Positions 25,763-33,946 are shown, counted from the stretch's first letter. The stretch is DNA of 35,905 nucleotides from Verrucomicrobiota bacterium (GCA_947471035.1 CANIWJ010000029.1:1-35905), one strand, 5' to 3'. Notes: a model not told the origin generated them from the letters alone. Numbers and translations are program-made.

Positions 25763-26716
25763 ATGCTTCATAACACCGTTATTGTTGGCGCTGGCATAGC
25801 AGGACTCCTCGCGGCGCGCACGCTGCATGACGCGGGGGCGCGGGTCACGGTGTTGGAGAAAAGCCGGGGCTTCGGCGGACGGATGTCCACCAAGCGGATC
25901 GGCGAGGCGGTTTTCGATCAAGGGGCGCAGTATTTCACGGCCAAGGATCCGGCTTTTTTAACCTGGGTGGATCGTTGGGAACGGGAGGGAGTGGTGACCC
26001 GCTGGCCGGGCACGATGCATCGGCGTCATGTCGGCAGCCCCAGCATGACGGCGGTTCCGAAAAGTCTGGCCGAGGGGCTGGACGTGAAGCGCGAGCACAA
26101 GGTGACTGCCATAGGTTGTTGCGGCGACCATTGGTGCGTGGATGTAGAGAACCAGGGCTGTGTGCGGGCGGAGCGTATCATTCTTACCGCACCTGTGCCT
26201 CAGTCGCTGGCCTTGCTCAAGGCGGGCGGTTTCGTATTGCCGGAGCCCTTGGCCAGCGGGCTGGCGGCGCTCACTTACGATTGTTGTCTGGCTTTTTTGG
26301 TGACGCTGGCCGGACGCAGCCGACTGGCGGCGGATGGAGTGCGGCCGGAAAGCGGGTGTATCGCGTGGGCGTCAGATAACCAAAACAAAGGCGTCTCGCC
26401 CAACGTGCCGGCGGTGACGCTGCACTTCACCCCGGAGTTTTCCGCCAAGCACTATGGGTGCACGGATCTGGAAGTTTTGGAGCTGGTGCGTTCGGAAGCG
26501 GAGGAGTTGTTGGGCGCACCCATAGCCAGCGCGACCTTACACCGGTGGAAATACAGCCGGGCCCGCACCACGTATCCCGCGCCGTATGTGTGGTGGCCGG
26601 AGGAGCAACTGGGTTTTGCCGGGGATGCGTTTGGCGGGCCGAGAGTGGAGGGGGCGGCCTTGTCCGCGCTCGCGTTGGTGGAACGAATCAAATCCGAGTT
26701 GGTGCCGGTCAGGTGA
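25763..26716 (+). CDS. FAD-dependent oxidoreductase, renalase-like
   Basis: A 317-residue flavoprotein. The dinucleotide-binding motif is at the N-terminus (NTVIVGAGIAGLLAARTLHDAG, then VLEKSRGFGGRMSTKR), and VFDQGAQYFTAKDPAFLTWV is typical of renalase-like NAD(P)/FAD oxidases. The C-terminal FAD block is LGFAGDAFGGPRVEGAALSAL. No signal peptide is seen. Renalase-type enzymes oxidise isomers of NAD(P)H; whether this one does is untested. It is the third gene of a tight cluster with DUF2256 and SDR39U1 genes. Only 10 bases separate its stop from the next start. Confidence 0.88.
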   Translation: MLHNTVIVGAGIAGLLAARTLHDAGARVTVLEKSRGFGGRMSTKRIGEAVFDQGAQYFTAKDPAFLTWVDRWEREGVVTRWPGTMHRRHVGSPSMTAVPKSLAEGLDVKREHKVTAIGCCGDHWCVDVENQGCVRAERIILTAPVPQSLALLKAGGFVLPEPLASGLAALTYDCCLAFLVTLAGRSRLAADGVRPESGCIAWASDNQNKGVSPNVPAVTLHFTPEFSAKHYGCTDLEVLELVRSEAEELLGAPIASATLHRWKYSRARTTYPAPYVWWPEEQLGFAGDAFGGPRVEGAALSALALVERIKSELVPVR

Positions 26717-26726
26717 GTGGCGGGGC

Positions 26727-28001
26727 ATGCATGATGTGGTCATAATCGGAGCGGGGCTGGCGGGACTCACCTGCGCCCGGGCTTTACAGGCGCGCGGGGT
26801 GGATTGCGTCGTGGTCGAGGCAAGCGACGCGCCGGGCGGGCGGGTGCGCACGGATGAAGTTGAGGGCTTTCGGCTGGATCGGGGGTTTCAGGTGTTGCTC
26901 ACTGCGTATCCGGCGGCGCGGGCGGCACTGGATTACGGGTCTTTGCGATTGGGGGAATTTGAACCCGGAGCACGGATGGCCACGCCGGAGGGGGCGGCCC
27001 GGGTGAGTGATCCCTGGCGTCGGCCGGGGCGGTTTTGGGAGACGTTGCGTGCGCCGGTGGGGACCTTGGGCGATAAACTCCTGGTGGGTGCCTTGCGATT
27101 GGCGGCGACGCGGGGCACGGCGGCGGATGGCTGGCCGTCAGGCAACGTAGCGGGGGGCGGCGAAATCCTTAGCACGGCGGAGGAGCTGGCGCGGAGGGGG
27201 TTTTCCCCGCTTATGCGGGAGCGGTTTTTACGGCCCTGGTTGAGCGGAATTTTTCTGGAACGTGAGTTGAGTACCCCGGCGGCGATGTTGTTTTTCGTTT
27301 ACGGCATGTTTGCTCGGGGGGCGGCGGCGCTCCCGGCGGGAGGCATGCAACGTATCCCGGAGCAACTGGCGTCGGGCTTGCGGCCGGGGACTTTGCGGCT
27401 GGGTGAAGCGGCGCGGTCGGTGCGTGAAGGGCAGGTCGTTCTTGCCTCAGGAGAAACGCTGCGGGCCCGCGAAGTGGTGGTGGCGGTGGAGGCAGGCGCC
27501 GAGGCGGTGCTGGGGCTGGATGGGAGAGGCAGCGAGGCGGCGTGGCGCGGCGTGACCTGCGTACAATGGTCGGCACCGCGCAGTCCGCTGGCCGGGGAGC
27601 CCGTGTTGTGGTTAAACGGCATGGGAAGCGGCTTGGTGAATACGTTGGCGGTGCCGAGCGATGTGGCGGCGGAGTATGCGCCGGCCGGGCAGACCTTGGT
27701 ATCCACGACCGTGCTTGGAGAACCGGGTTTGGGTGGCGCGGAAGCGAACGCCACCCTGATCCGGGTTCTTCGTGAGGAGCATTCAGGCTATTTTGGGGCT
27801 GAGGCCGGGGATTGGCGGCCGTTGGCGGTGCAGCGTATCCGGCGGGCTTTGCCGGTGTTGGCGCGGCCGGGGCGAGGGTATGCGCTGGAGCGTTCGCCGG
27901 TGGGGGTTTGGCGGTGTGGTGACCACACGACCTCGGCCTCGATTCAGGGCGCAATGGCCAGTGGCGCGGCGGTGGCAGCAGCGATTTTAAAACAAGGGTA
28001 A
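26727..28001 (+). CDS. FAD-dependent amine oxidase / protoporphyrinogen oxidase-like flavoprotein
   Basis: The ATG at 26727, 10 bases after the previous stop, gives 424 residues; a longer frame upstream overlaps the preceding gene and has no family sequence. The N-terminus is the FAD motif HDVVIIGAGLAGLTCARAL, VVVEASDAPGGRVRTDEVEG. Then comes FRLDRGFQVLLTAYPAARAAL, typical of the amine oxidase/phytoene desaturase superfamily. The C-terminal FAD block is VWRCGDHTTSASIQGAMASG. The substrate is unknown. It closes the four-gene cluster, and no intrinsic terminator is evident after it. Confidence 0.88.
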   Translation: MHDVVIIGAGLAGLTCARALQARGVDCVVVEASDAPGGRVRTDEVEGFRLDRGFQVLLTAYPAARAALDYGSLRLGEFEPGARMATPEGAARVSDPWRRPGRFWETLRAPVGTLGDKLLVGALRLAATRGTAADGWPSGNVAGGGEILSTAEELARRGFSPLMRERFLRPWLSGIFLERELSTPAAMLFFVYGMFARGAAALPAGGMQRIPEQLASGLRPGTLRLGEAARSVREGQVVLASGETLRAREVVVAVEAGAEAVLGLDGRGSEAAWRGVTCVQWSAPRSPLAGEPVLWLNGMGSGLVNTLAVPSDVAAEYAPAGQTLVSTTVLGEPGLGGAEANATLIRVLREEHSGYFGAEAGDWRPLAVQRIRRALPVLARPGRGYALERSPVGVWRCGDHTTSASIQGAMASGAAVAAAILKQG

Positions 28002-28050
28002 GCGCCACCGGGAAACCCCGGAAACGGAATACCCCCGGTCGCAGTCGGGA

Positions 28051-28096
28051 TACCCTAGCGCCGGGCAGGGTGAACCCCCTAGTGTGCATTAGGGTA
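28051..28096. promoter_or_regulatory. Repeated TACCCTA/TAGGGTA motifs upstream of the S26 gene
   Basis: TACCCTA at 28051-28057 faces TAGGGTA at 28090-28096, and CCCCTAG at 28076-28082 lies between them, facing TTAGGG across 7 bases. Another ATACCC word is at 28029. The spacing and symmetry suggest a regulator's binding sites in the 184-base promoter region of the S26-like gene. The regulator is unknown. Confidence 0.4.
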
Positions 28097-28185
28097 TGGA
28101 CCGCGTGCTTGTGGGTGAAGGGCTTGGGTGGGTCTGGGGTAGGGACCATCTGCCGGTGAAGACGTAAAAAAAGTATTGTGGGGGC

Positions 28186-28719
28186 ATGAAATCCGCCCCC
28201 GCTTTCTCTGGTCTTGGTTCACTGGTTCGGATTTTCATCGCGGCTCTCGCGGTGGGCACTCTGGCCCGGGCCGAAGTGGCGACGGGACCGGCGGCGGTCA
28301 CCCCGGTCTGCGCGGTCAGCCTCGATACGGTATTGCGCGATGCGGGCCAGTTGGCCGAGCGCGCCGGGGCCACGGTCATGCGGGTCGAAGGATCCTCGAT
28401 GCTACCCTATTTCGGAGATGGTTCGGTGCTGGTGGTGCGCACGACCGAGTTTGACCGTCTAAGTGCTGGTGGCGTGGTGGTTTACCGCAATAATTTCGGC
28501 GAGCTGGTAGCTCACCGTTTGGAAACCCGTAGTGAAGCTGGTTGGACGGTGCGTGGCGCGAATAACGCCGCCAACGATTCGACGTTGGTCACTGCGGATA
28601 ATTTGGTGGGTTCGGTCTATGTGACCTTCCACTCCGATGCGCGTAAGAGTTCGGGCCTGGAACTGGCCAACGCCCTGGTGAAGGCTACCCCGGTGGCTCT
28701 GGCGGCTTCGGTTCGCTAA
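28186..28719 (+). CDS. Exported S24/S26-family peptidase-like protein (Ser/His type)
   Basis: A 177-residue protein with a signal peptide or anchor (LVRIFIAALAVGTLARA, residues 13-29). The fold signature is VEGSSMLPYFGDGSVLVVR, with Ser71 in the catalytic position. It continues with GVVVYRNNFGELVAHRLETR. Where bacterial LepB has Lys, this protein has His110 (LVAHRL), as in the S26B group (SipW, ER and archaeal signal peptidases). WTVRGANNAANDSTLVTADNLVG resembles the family's last conserved block. It could be a processing protease with few substrates, or a non-catalytic relative. It is separate from lepB, so the genome has at least two S26-like genes. Confidence 0.75.
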   Translation: MKSAPAFSGLGSLVRIFIAALAVGTLARAEVATGPAAVTPVCAVSLDTVLRDAGQLAERAGATVMRVEGSSMLPYFGDGSVLVVRTTEFDRLSAGGVVVYRNNFGELVAHRLETRSEAGWTVRGANNAANDSTLVTADNLVGSVYVTFHSDARKSSGLELANALVKATPVALAASVR

Positions 28720-28849
28720 GCCTGACCGGTTCAGTGCGGGTAGGTTTTTGCCTACTGCGGAAAACCCCGCGCGGAGTTGACGGCGTTGGAAGGTGTTAAC
28801 ACGTTCGCGACCCATCCCAGTATTTTTAACCTCATTCACATATCTGACC

Positions 28850-29482
28850 ATGGCTTACGAACTGCCCAAACTTGCCTACGCTTACGACGCGCTCGTTCCT
28901 CACATCGACGCCAAGACGATGGAGATCCATCACTCGAAGCATCACCAAGCCTACATCACCAACGCCAATAACCTGCTCAAGGACCACGCCGCGCTGGCCG
29001 ATCTCCCGGTCGAAAAGCTGTTCGCTGATCTCTCCCAAGTGCCCGAGGCCATCCGTGGCGGCGTGCGCAACAACGCCGGCGGCCATGTGAACCACACCTT
29101 TTTCTGGACCGTAATCGCCCCCGGCAAGGGCGGCGCTCCGGTCGGCAAACTCGCCGCCGCCATCGAGGCCGAGCTCGGCGGTTTGGCCAAGTTTAAGGAA
29201 GACTTCGCCAAGGCCGGCGCCACCCGTTTCGGTTCCGGTTGGGCGTGGTTGATTGTCACCGCCGACAAGAAACTCGCGGTCGGTTCCACCGCCAACCAAG
29301 ACAGCCCGCTGATGGGCAAGGCCGTCGCCGGTATCGAAGGCAAACCTGTGCTCGGTCTCGACGTTTGGGAGCACGCTTACTACCTGAACTATCAGAACCG
29401 TCGCCCCGACTACATCGCCGCTTTCTGGAACGTGGTGAACTGGGACGCTGCCGAGGCCAACTACCTCGCCGCGATCGCCTGA
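28850..29482 (+). CDS. sodA: Superoxide dismutase, Mn type
   Basis: It converts superoxide to hydrogen peroxide and oxygen in the cytoplasm. ATG at 28850 gives 210 residues, the normal size, opening with [20 protein letters not shown]; an upstream in-frame start is not supported. Metal ligands are His27 ([12 protein letters not shown]), the His in [11 protein letters not shown], and Asp and His in [19 protein letters not shown]. The Gly before GHVNH and the Gln in TANQDSPLM favour manganese over iron, by family rules. The gene has tandem stops (TGA TAA) and its own terminator. Confidence 0.96.
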   Translation: MAYELPKLAYAYDALVPHIDAKTMEIHHSKHHQAYITNANNLLKDHAALADLPVEKLFADLSQVPEAIRGGVRNNAGGHVNHTFFWTVIAPGKGGAPVGKLAAAIEAELGGLAKFKEDFAKAGATRFGSGWAWLIVTADKKLAVGSTANQDSPLMGKAVAGIEGKPVLGLDVWEHAYYLNYQNRRPDYIAAFWNVVNWDAAEANYLAAIA

Positions 29483-29498
29483 TAAACGCCTCGCCCTA

Positions 29499-29532
29499 CA
29501 GCCCGCCTCCTTCCCGGACGCGGGCTTTTTTG
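29499..29532 (+). terminator. Rho-independent terminator of sodA
   Basis: A stem of AGCCCGC and GCGGGCT with a roughly 12-base loop is followed by a T-run, starting about 18 bases after the sodA stop codon. The layout is that of a standard intrinsic terminator. Confidence 0.85.
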
Positions 29533-29573
29533 CGTCTATTCCAATTCGCCGATCAAGTTGAGCCTATAACCGA

Positions 29574-29639
29574 AATTGGCCGGGGACGGCCAACGCTACT
29601 CAAAACGTCGGATGTAGGGTTGGCCGTCCCCGGCCAATT
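29574..29639. repeat. Inverted pair of REP hairpins (BIME)
   Basis: Two REPs face each other. The left one (29574-29599) is on the minus strand and the right one (29614-29639) is on the plus strand. Each begins GTAG, followed by a stem with arms TTGGCCG and CGGCCAA, and they match at 25 of 26 positions as inverted copies. A 14-base spacer separates them. The same unit occurs beside the RAYT gene at 3054-3077. It lies between the sodA terminator and the RDD gene. Confidence 0.88.
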
Positions 29640-29719
29640 CAGCTCAAGTTGAACGCGAATGAGAATAAGTGGGTCCGCTTCCTTCTGGCGCTGACGGCAA
29701 TTTGGTCCATACCCGTCGT

Positions 29720-30448
29720 ATGCTTTTTTACCTTGGCCGCAATGGACAGCAAACCGGGCCTTTCACCGAGGCTGAAGTCCGTGCCCAACTGGCGGCCGGG
29801 ACGGTGGCCGGGACGGATTTGATCTGGCGCGAAGGCATGACCGATTGGGTGCCGGTCGCGACCATTCTAGGGGTTTCCGCCAGCCCTCCCCCTCTATCCT
29901 CCGCCTTTGGCGGCGGGGTGCCAAACCGGCCTTTCGTATCCGCCGTCACTCGCGAATCGGTGGAGGAGGGGCCGAAACTGGCCGGGCGCGGCACCCGGTT
30001 GGCGGCGGTATGTTTGGATGGGTTGGTCAATATCGTGGGCATCGGCCCCGGCCTGCTCTGGATGGCCCTCAGTTTTAAGTCTCAATCGATGTCGGGCCAT
30101 ATCAGCAGTGACTCGGTGGATCCGGTGTATTTCACCCAACACCTCGCCGGTCCGCTACTCGTGGTTTTGCTGCCCTTGATGGTTATCCTGGTGGTGCAAA
30201 CCTGGCTGCTCTGCAACCGGGGGCAGACCTTGGGGAAACTCTGGTTAAAAATCCGCATCGTGCGCACTGACGGTTCGCCGGCGGGTTTCGCCCAAGTGAT
30301 CATGCTGCGGTCCTTTGTGATGCAGCTTTTGACTTTAATTCCCGTGGTCGGGAGCCTGCTCGCACTGGTCGATCCCTTGCTGATTTTTCGCGAAGACCGC
30401 CGCTGCATTCACGATTTGTTGGCCGACACCTGCGTGGTCGAAGTTTGA
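29720..30448 (+). CDS. GYF-domain and RDD-family membrane protein
   Basis: The ATG at 29720 gives 242 residues that start directly with a GYF_2 domain (MLFYLGRNGQQTGPFTEAEV ... WREGMTDWVPVATI, residues 1-50), a likely peptide- or protein-binding module. After a Pro/Ser linker, residues about 85-242 form an RDD domain with three membrane segments (near 98-120, 140-162 and 200-222). It has the characteristic RGTRLAAVCLDGLV, GQTLGKLWLKIRIVRTDG and EDRRCIHDLLADTCVV. RDD proteins may be transporters, but the substrate is unknown. A longer start at 29669 lacks the family sequence. The gene follows the BIME and ends about 100 bases before the dapF-family gene. Confidence 0.85.
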   Translation: MLFYLGRNGQQTGPFTEAEVRAQLAAGTVAGTDLIWREGMTDWVPVATILGVSASPPPLSSAFGGGVPNRPFVSAVTRESVEEGPKLAGRGTRLAAVCLDGLVNIVGIGPGLLWMALSFKSQSMSGHISSDSVDPVYFTQHLAGPLLVVLLPLMVILVVQTWLLCNRGQTLGKLWLKIRIVRTDGSPAGFAQVIMLRSFVMQLLTLIPVVGSLLALVDPLLIFREDRRCIHDLLADTCVVEV

Positions 30449-30483
30449 ATCGGGTGACGCAATCGGGCAGTGGTGGTGGATAA

Positions 30484-30506
30484 CACGGTCTGTCGTGGCT
30501 TTTTTT
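30484..30506 (+). terminator. Weak terminator candidate after the RDD gene
   Basis: CACG (30484-30487) and CGTG (30494-30497) with a 6-base loop are followed by seven T. The stem is short, so this is tentative, but it lies 35 bases after the RDD gene stop and would separate it from the dapF-recF run. Confidence 0.35.
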
Positions 30507-30548
30507 CTTTCTGGCTCCCCGCCCGTCGCTCCAAGCTAACCGTTCTTT

Positions 30549-31400
30549 ATGCGCTTCTTTAAATACCATGCCCTCGGCAACGACTACATCGTCATGAATC
30601 CGGCCGATTTTCCCGGCTGGACCGAACCCTCGGTCGAGCAGATCCGGGTGATCTGCCATCGTAATTTTGGCGTCGGTTCCGACGGTATTCTCTGGGGACC
30701 CTTGCCCACCACCAAGGCCCAGTTTGGTCTGCGGATTTTTAACCCCGACGGCTCCGAGGCGGAAAAGTCTGGCAATGGAATCCGGATTTTTTCCCGTTAC
30801 CTCTGGGACGCCAAGCTGGCCACCGCTCCGGTTTTTACCATTGAGACTCCCGGCGGTGTGGTGGAATCCGAGATCAAGCAGAATGGCGCGCTGATCACGG
30901 TCGAGATGGGGAAGGTCAGCTTTATCAGCTCGAAGATCCCGCACGTCGGAGCGGAGCGCGAAGTGATCAACGAGCAGATCACCGTGCTCGACCGCACCTT
31001 CACCTATTGCTCGGCCACGATCGGAAACCCTCACTGTGTGCTGCCGCTGCCGGAAGTCTCGCCCGAGCTGGCGCACCGTTATGGCCCGCATCTGGAGACG
31101 CACCCGAATTTCCCCCGCAAGACCAACGTCCAATTCCTCCAGGTCATCGATCGCGCCAATATCCGCATCGAAATCTGGGAGCGCGGCGCGGGCTATACCC
31201 TGGCCTCGGGTAGCAGTTCGAGTGCGTCGGCGGCGGTGGCGCACAAGCTCGGTCTGGTCGATGGTGACGTGACGGTGCACATGCCGGGCGGCCAGATCGG
31301 GATCAAGATCGGTCCGGATTTCGCCATTCGCATGACCGGCACGGTCAATCAGGTGGCCGAGGGCGTGATGCGGCCCGATCTCTTTTTGGTAAAAGTCTAG
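30549..31400 (+). CDS. dapF: DapF-family epimerase homologue lacking both catalytic cysteines
   Basis: The 283-residue protein has the complete diaminopimelate epimerase fold by sequence: KYHALGNDYIVMN at the start, GVGSDGILW, FNPDGSEAEKSGNGIR and ERGAGYTLASGSSSS. In true DapF the two-base mechanism uses a Cys in (C)GNG-x-R and a Cys in GET-L-A-(C)-G-T-G. Here these positions are Ser74 (KSGNGIR) and Ser220 (LASGSSS), and the Glu of the second motif is Tyr (GAGYT). So the usual m-DAP-forming activity cannot be assumed. It may be a separate subfamily with another substrate or mechanism. The gene opens a tight run with recF, separated by 41 bases that match a mobile repeat's end. Confidence 0.8.
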   Translation: MRFFKYHALGNDYIVMNPADFPGWTEPSVEQIRVICHRNFGVGSDGILWGPLPTTKAQFGLRIFNPDGSEAEKSGNGIRIFSRYLWDAKLATAPVFTIETPGGVVESEIKQNGALITVEMGKVSFISSKIPHVGAEREVINEQITVLDRTFTYCSATIGNPHCVLPLPEVSPELAHRYGPHLETHPNFPRKTNVQFLQVIDRANIRIEIWERGAGYTLASGSSSSASAAVAHKLGLVDGDVTVHMPGGQIGIKIGPDFAIRMTGTVNQVAEGVMRPDLFLVKV

Positions 31401-31442
31401 GGCCTTGGCGCCGGGCGGAATTTAACCCCAGACACGCCTTAA
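31401..31442 (-). repeat. Solo end of the palindromic element, abutting recF
   Basis: The whole spacer between the dapF-family gene and recF matches the reverse complement of the left end of the element in higB (3548-3590). Shared words are GGGCGGAATTTA and CAGACACGCC, plus GGCCT-x-GGCG ahead of them, with about five differences. The outer tip TTAA overlaps the A of the recF ATG. The other half of the element is absent. Confidence 0.75.
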
Positions 31443-32530
31443 TGCGCCTGCGCCATCTCACCCTGCAAAACCTCCGCAACATACCGTTGGCGGAGTTTTG
31501 CTTTTCGGGGCGGCAGCAGTTTTTCGTCGGCCCGAACGGGCAGGGGAAAACCAACCTGCTCGAAGCGGTTGGTTTCGTGACTGCGTTGCGCTCCTTCCGC
31601 ACCGCCGACACCGGACTCCTGATCGCGCAGGGCAAACGCGAGGGCGCGCTCGCGGCCGAGTTCGAGCACGAAAAATTCGGGCCCAGCCGGGTCGTGATCA
31701 CCCTGCGATCCGGCGGCAAGGAAGTGACCTGCGATGGGGAACGGGTGACGCGGCTGGCGGACTTTATCGGGCGTTTCCCGACGGTGGTTTTTTCCTCGCA
31801 AGACCAGCAACTCATCCGCGGCGCACCCGCCCTGCGGCGGCGCTGGCTCGACCTCGCACTCGCCGGGGTGGACGCGGCCTACTTTTCCACACTGACGCGT
31901 TATCATCGCGCGTTAGAAGGGCGCAATTCATTGCTCAAACGCTCGGCCCCGGCCGGTGAAATCGCGGCTTTCGAGGCTCCGCTGGCCGAGGCGGCGGCGG
32001 CCTTGGTGGAAGCGCGCCAGCTTGGGATTGCGGCCCTCGCACCGCACGCGGCCGAGGCCTACGCGCGGTTGAGCGATGCGGCCGAGCCGGCTACGCTGGC
32101 CTACGCGGCGGATACCGAGGCGGGCGACGCCGCCGGGTGGCGGGCGCATTTCGAAAAAAGCCGCCCGCGCGATCTGCAATTTCGCAGCTCTTTGTCCGGA
32201 CCGCATCGTGACGATTTGGAGCTGCGGGTCGGCGGGCGGGCGGCGCGTGATTATGGCTCTGAGGGACAGCAACGCAGCCTGGTGCTCGCGCTTCGCCTCG
32301 CGCAGGTCGGCTATGTGCGCGGGCGCAGCGGGATCGAGCCGGTGCTGCTGGCGGACGATGTGCTGGGCGAATTGGACCCGACCCGGCGCCGGCGGTTCTG
32401 GGCTGCACTGGGGGAGGACCGCCAGGTGCTCGCGACCGGCACGGAGCCTCCCGCCGCCGAACTCGGGGCGTGGGAGATGTTTTCCGTGGCGGCGGGTGTA
32501 TTTTCCCCTTGGACCGGAGCCGCGGCATGA
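31442..32530 (+). CDS. recF: DNA replication and repair protein RecF
   Basis: RecF loads RecA at gapped DNA through RecFOR in the cytoplasm. The 362-residue protein has the SMC-like ATPase motifs: Walker A FFVGPNGQGKTNLLEAV (about 27-43), SFRTADTGLLI, the signature DYGSEGQQRSLVLALRLAQ, and Walker B EPVLLADDVLGELDPTRRRRF. The opening MRLRHLTLQNLRNI is typical. Length and motif order are normal. Its usual neighbours dnaN/gyrB are not in this window. The start codon abuts an element end, so no ordinary ribosome binding site is visible and translation may rely on the upstream gene. It overlaps the next gene by ATGA. Confidence 0.95.
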   Translation: MRLRHLTLQNLRNIPLAEFCFSGRQQFFVGPNGQGKTNLLEAVGFVTALRSFRTADTGLLIAQGKREGALAAEFEHEKFGPSRVVITLRSGGKEVTCDGERVTRLADFIGRFPTVVFSSQDQQLIRGAPALRRRWLDLALAGVDAAYFSTLTRYHRALEGRNSLLKRSAPAGEIAAFEAPLAEAAAALVEARQLGIAALAPHAAEAYARLSDAAEPATLAYAADTEAGDAAGWRAHFEKSRPRDLQFRSSLSGPHRDDLELRVGGRAARDYGSEGQQRSLVLALRLAQVGYVRGRSGIEPVLLADDVLGELDPTRRRRFWAALGEDRQVLATGTEPPAAELGAWEMFSVAAGVFSPWTGAAA

Positions 32531-33267
32531 ATTTCGACCTTAATCAATGGGTTTTGGCCGGGCTGGCCGCGCTGGTGGTGGGGCTTTCCAAGACCGGCGT
32601 GCCCGGCGTGAGCATGCTGTCGGTGGCGATATTCGCCAATTTGCTGCCGACCAAACAAGCAAGTGGCTTCGTGCTGCCCTTGCTGCTTTGCGGTGATCTG
32701 GTGGCGGTGTTTTCCTATCGGAGACACACGGAGTGGAAACACCTGCGGCGGCTCTTTCTCTGGACCGGAGCGGGCGTAGTGCTGGGGGCGCTGGCTTTGG
32801 GGCGGATCGACGACCGGCAGGCGCGCTTGTTGGTGGGTGGCATCGTGGTCGCGTTGGTGGGATTGCACCTGTGGCGTAAACGCGGCGCGGGCAGTGGCAA
32901 CGTAGCGGAGCATGGGGTGTGGTTCGCGCCGATGATCGGAGTGCTGGCGGGGTTCACCACACTGGTGGCGAATGCGGCGGGGCCGCTCATGGCGATTTAC
33001 CTGCTGGCGATGCGTCTGCCGAAGCTGGCGTTTATCGGCACCAGCGCGGTGTTTTTTCTCCTGCTGAATCTATTCAAGGTGCCGTTCATGGTCGGGCTGG
33101 GGCTGATCACTCCGGAGAGTGTGCGTTTTAATCTGGTGCTCGTTCCGGCGGTGCTGGCGGGGGCGCTGGTCGGGCGCTGGGCGCTGCCGAGGGTTTCGCA
33201 AACGTGGTTTGAACGGCTCGCATTGTTATTGAGCGCGGCGGCTGGACTGAAGCTCTTGTTGGGCTGA
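32527..33267 (+). CDS. TauE/SafE-family permease
   Basis: The ATG at 32527 overlaps the recF stop. The 246-residue protein is almost wholly hydrophobic with about eight membrane segments. The first repeat has [28 protein letters not shown] and the second has [24 protein letters not shown], the paired motifs of TauE/SafE (PF01925) permeases. Such proteins are thought to move sulfonates or other anions such as sulfite-related compounds; the substrate here is unknown. Position in a recF-ruvC run is unexpected for a transporter and may be only a genomic neighbour. A 19-base gap leads to ruvC. Confidence 0.9.
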   Translation: MNFDLNQWVLAGLAALVVGLSKTGVPGVSMLSVAIFANLLPTKQASGFVLPLLLCGDLVAVFSYRRHTEWKHLRRLFLWTGAGVVLGALALGRIDDRQARLLVGGIVVALVGLHLWRKRGAGSGNVAEHGVWFAPMIGVLAGFTTLVANAAGPLMAIYLLAMRLPKLAFIGTSAVFFLLLNLFKVPFMVGLGLITPESVRFNLVLVPAVLAGALVGRWALPRVSQTWFERLALLLSAAAGLKLLLG

Positions 33268-33286
33268 GGCTGGAGGCGAACAACCC

Positions 33287-33946
33287 ATGGCTTCAAAAAA
33301 CGTGCGACAACTCTGGGCGGCGAAACTGGCCGGCGGCACGCTCGGCAAGGGCAAGGCGGGCGGCCTGGCGGGCTTGCCGGTGGGTTCGGTGGTGCCGGTG
33401 AGCGCGGTGCGGCGGGCGGCGGGTCCGGCGGGGCATCCGCTGGAGGGCACGCAGCGGGTGGCGTTTTCCGGGCAAGTTCTGGGCATTGATCCGTCGTTGC
33501 GTGGCACCGGGCTGGCCTTGATCGAGTTTCGATCCGGGCGGGAACCGGTGCTTTTGCGCTGCCAAACCGTGAGCGTGCCGGCGAAGCGGAGCATGGCCTT
33601 CGCGTTGGGGGAAATCTCGGCGGCGGTGACGGCGTTTTTAAAGGATTTTGAGGTTCGTCACGTGGCGCTGGAGCAGACGATTTACGTGCAGAACTTTCAG
33701 ACTGCGCAGATCCTGGGCGCGGCGCGCGGCGCGGCGATCGCGGCGGCGGCGGTACACGGGCACGAGGAAGTTTGGGAATACGCGCCGCTACGGGTGAAGC
33801 AGGCGGTGGTGGGCGCGGGGCGTGCGAGCAAGGAACAGATGGCGCGCACCGTGATGGCCTTGCTAGGCCACGGGCGCATGTTGGCGAGCGACGAGGCGGA
33901 CGCGGCGGGCGTGGCCTTGTGCCATGCGTTCACTTGGCGCGGCTGA
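33287..33946 (+). CDS. ruvC: Crossover junction endodeoxyribonuclease RuvC, with N-terminal extension
   Basis: RuvC resolves Holliday junctions with RuvAB. The catalytic acids are Asp68 in [12 protein letters not shown], Glu129 in [10 protein letters not shown], and Asp202 and Asp205 in [14 protein letters not shown]. The core from about residue 62 to 219 (158 residues) is close to the usual 160-175. Ahead of it is a 61-residue Gly/Ala/Val/Lys-rich extension ([18 protein letters not shown]) that typical RuvC lacks. It may be disordered or bind DNA, or the true start may be later, though no obvious in-frame ATG occurs within it. The gene ends overlapping the convergent VF530 gene by 17 bases. 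Confidence 0.88.
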   Translation: MASKNVRQLWAAKLAGGTLGKGKAGGLAGLPVGSVVPVSAVRRAAGPAGHPLEGTQRVAFSGQVLGIDPSLRGTGLALIEFRSGREPVLLRCQTVSVPAKRSMAFALGEISAAVTAFLKDFEVRHVALEQTIYVQNFQTAQILGAARGAAIAAAAVHGHEEVWEYAPLRVKQAVVGAGRASKEQMARTVMALLGHGRMLASDEADAAGVALCHAFTWRG

